64,000 nt of DNA from positions 60,750,216-60,814,215 of the forward strand of contig NC_088171.1 of NCBI RefSeq assembly GCF_028769735.1, written 5' to 3'. Numbering within the stretch: position 1 is the first letter of the stretch; each line of letters starts with the position of its first letter. The position numbers were made by a program, and so were the translations under genes. The notes under the pieces are model-generated. The model ran no database searches. It saw only the letters and a program-made list of their open reading frames with translations, and was not told the origin of the DNA. This document shows positions 61,901-64,000 of the stretch, piece after piece. The stretch comes from Zonotrichia leucophrys gambelii. Lineage: Eukaryota; Chordata; Aves; Passeriformes; Passerellidae.

Positions 61901-64000
61901 CTGTAGCACCCAAGAGGCAAAGGTGTCTCCTGAGGGCCATCTGACAATGCACTATCACAGGCATGCACAAACATGACACCCTCGCTGTGCATTTCCTCAT
62001 GGCGTTAGACACAACACTAGAGCCTGAAGAATGAAGACACTTCTAATAAAATAAAGTATCTTTTTTTGGTCAGAGATGTGGGAGATGATGTGTACACTTC
62101 TGTTAACTTTTATTCTTGATACAGAGCTTTGTATTATTTATGTAAAACCTAGAAAACTCAGTTCCTAAAGGCTCTGATTCCACTGCACCACGAATTTGGG
62201 TTACAGTTGGTTTCCATATAGTTCCTGCATGTATTACCTCTGTTTGTGCATTTGACATCAGGTTGGTAGCCAGGAAATCAAAACAAGATAAAATGCAACC
62301 TGGTAGGTCGTACAGGAAGTGCCTCAGTGTATGGGAGGGCCAAACCATATCCTGTTGGACAACACTGTATTTCATTGTGAATCTCTTTCCCCACCTCGAA
62401 TTTGAGGTTAAGAGGACAGGTCTCTTTTGTGAAGTACTGATTAATATCTACTAATGAAAGAAATAGGATAACACATAGGCTGCTATAAACTTAGGAGTGA
62501 AATTGTGCCTCACATTAGAAGTGTTTCTGTTGACTTACTTGCCTAAGTATACCAGTTGGTTCTGCTGAGGCATAAGCATCTTTCAAGGAATAGATATGAT
62601 AGATCATTAATTGCAAAATTGAATGTCCCTGTTCAAATTTTTTTTTCCATTAGCCAAGCACCTAGTAAACAACCAAAATGTCTTCTTGAACAAATGAGTT
62701 CTTGGAAATTTTCATGTTGCAGTCAATGGATTTGTACTTTATTTCAGAAAGGAACAGCAAATTGCATCTCCTGAGGCTGGAAAAAAAAAAAAAGCAGAAA
62801 AAAACCCTCTTTAATTGTTTGTTTGGTGTTGGACTTCAGTCTTTTTTCATGGTGTAAAAAATGGCCCTAAATATTCTTTAGGAAAATTTTTACTTTGTGT
62901 CAGAATAAACAGAATCTTGATCTCCTATATAATTGTGGTGGTTTTATTTTTATTTATTTGTGGGTTTCCTGTCTGTACTTGGAGGCTTTTTGGTTTGTTT
63001 TATTTTTTAAAGCATAAAAGAATTGGAGTAAATGATATTTTAATGCACAGAAAATGGAATTTTAAATACTAGGTTGTCATAAACAAATAATATGAAAGAG
63101 GAGTCCTCATGTTTCCATCAGAAATCTTGACTGACCTAAGCCCTTATTTCTTTAGAGATGTTGGAAATTAAGTTATAATTAAGCACTCATAATGTTATGC
63201 CTGTGAATTGTATCTGATGGAATAATTTACAGGTGAACAGTCTTTAGTAAAAATAGCTACAGAGAATTGTAGTTAGAGTAGCTGAGAGGTAAGAATTTTT
63301 TTCTACTAGAGCTGTTAGGGACAAAAAGAAATCAGATTAAACATGCTTATAATAAGACTTTCATCAGTGTTTTTATAAAGCTACAGCAAGCAATGCAAGT
63401 GTGACACAAAATCACAGCCATTTCAGGTTGCTTATGCAGGAGCTCTGAGCAAATGCAAACTTGGAATGCTTATTATCAGGGCTTATTAGAGGTTAATTAA
63501 TGTTAAAGTAGATGGATGACTTGTTTTTCTTTTGTAGGTTAAAGAAGCACAAATACTGACTTAGGTCTTATTGCAATGTTAGGGTTTTGTGTAGCATTGC
63601 TGATCTGTTTTTGTGTATCAAGTATTATTGTTTTCAGGCATTTCCAAGGAAAGATTTGATCTACAAGTGATGTTTGGAGGATATGTAAATTCTGATGTCC
63701 TTAATGACACTTGTTTAGCTCTGTTCATTCTTTCTGCATTCCACCAGCCTCTGTTTCAATATAGTATTTTAATATATAGTGGGTAACCCCCCTACCTCTG
63801 CCTCATCTAACCACAATCTGAACTGCACTTTAATCACTCAATGCCTGATAAAACTTGACAGTATGTTGGAAAGTTTTTCTTTGAGTTTTCATGTTATTAC
63901 TTAGTGAAGTGTTCAATTCTCTTTGCTGTTAAGCAATGGTAATAGTAGAAGACTTAAAGTTAAGAAACTACTCCAATTATTTTTGGAGCATTCTGGGTCC
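52966..64000. other. 11-kb intergenic stretch, no gene seen
   Basis: This is AT-rich DNA with only short random open frames. A CR1 3'-tail fragment is present at 54618-54690. T- and A-rich tracts occur at several places (for example 57890-57911, 60018-60030 and 62780-62793). No exon-like reading frame with splice signals, no RNA gene and no further LTR could be supported. Confidence 0.5.
54618..54690 (+). mobile_element. CR1 3'-end fragment
   Basis: The string CAGGGAGTTTGACTCTGATC followed by ATGGGTCTCTTCAAACTCAA and GATTCTGTGATTGTGAG matches the terminal 70 bases of a CR1 subfamily as I recall it. CR1 copies are usually 5'-truncated, so so short a fragment is normal. Confidence 0.65.

Noticed and set aside
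1..64000. CRISPR, operon, phage, tRNA or rRNA features
   Set aside because: The window is spliced vertebrate DNA. Repeats are LINE, LTR or simple, not regularly spaced arrays, and no structural RNA gene was recognised.

Overview
This is vertebrate nuclear DNA, most likely from a bird and probably a passerine. It is AT-rich and intron-rich, with one sharp CpG island, two full-length-type CR1 LINE copies, and many solo LTRs of the ERVK/ERVL kind common in songbird genomes. The species call is inference from repeat style; no database search was possible. Nothing in the window looks prokaryotic, and I found no tRNA, rRNA or CRISPR array.

Genes. Two protein-coding genes face each other tail to tail. 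On the + strand, bases 1-2828 hold the 3' end of a DCDC2-like doublecortin gene: an acidic exon (1125-1463) joined in phase 0 to a terminal exon (2721-2828). On the - strand lies a complete NRSN1 (neurensin-1) coding region: residues 1-63 in the exon at 18358-18170 and residues 64-195 in the exon at 17170-16772, also joined in phase 0. Its 5' end probably lies in the CpG island at about 23.13-24.19 kb, so the transcription unit spans roughly 15.6-24 kb. As I recall, the convergent DCDC2/NRSN1 arrangement is the same in mammals, which supports both identifications. NRSN1 is a neuronal vesicle membrane protein and DCDC2 a microtubule/cilium protein. They are neighbours, not a pathway.

Repeats. 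The 12.5 kb between the two genes carries several solo LTRs: 4615-5955 (perfect 5-bp target duplication), 6917-7403, a nested pair at 8491-9492 / 8718-9386, and 10435-10981. An ERVL-like LTR (20324-20903) lies in the NRSN1 5' intron. Another LTR (about 24301-24891) abuts the upstream side of the CpG island.

Right side. From about 24.9 kb to the end I see no gene. The landmarks are a CR1 at 41025-44450 split by two different LTRs (41931-42991 and 43209-43614), a second CR1 at 50690-52965 split by a third LTR (52254-52680), a small CR1 tail at 54.6 kb, perfect short hairpins, and simple repeats. The nested insertions give a readable relative chronology. I did not find a novel multi-gene system. 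The most interesting points are the nested retroelement record, two perfect quasi-palindromes that look like template-switch events, an unusual splice acceptor in DCDC2, and the LTRs sitting close to the NRSN1 promoter and 3' end.
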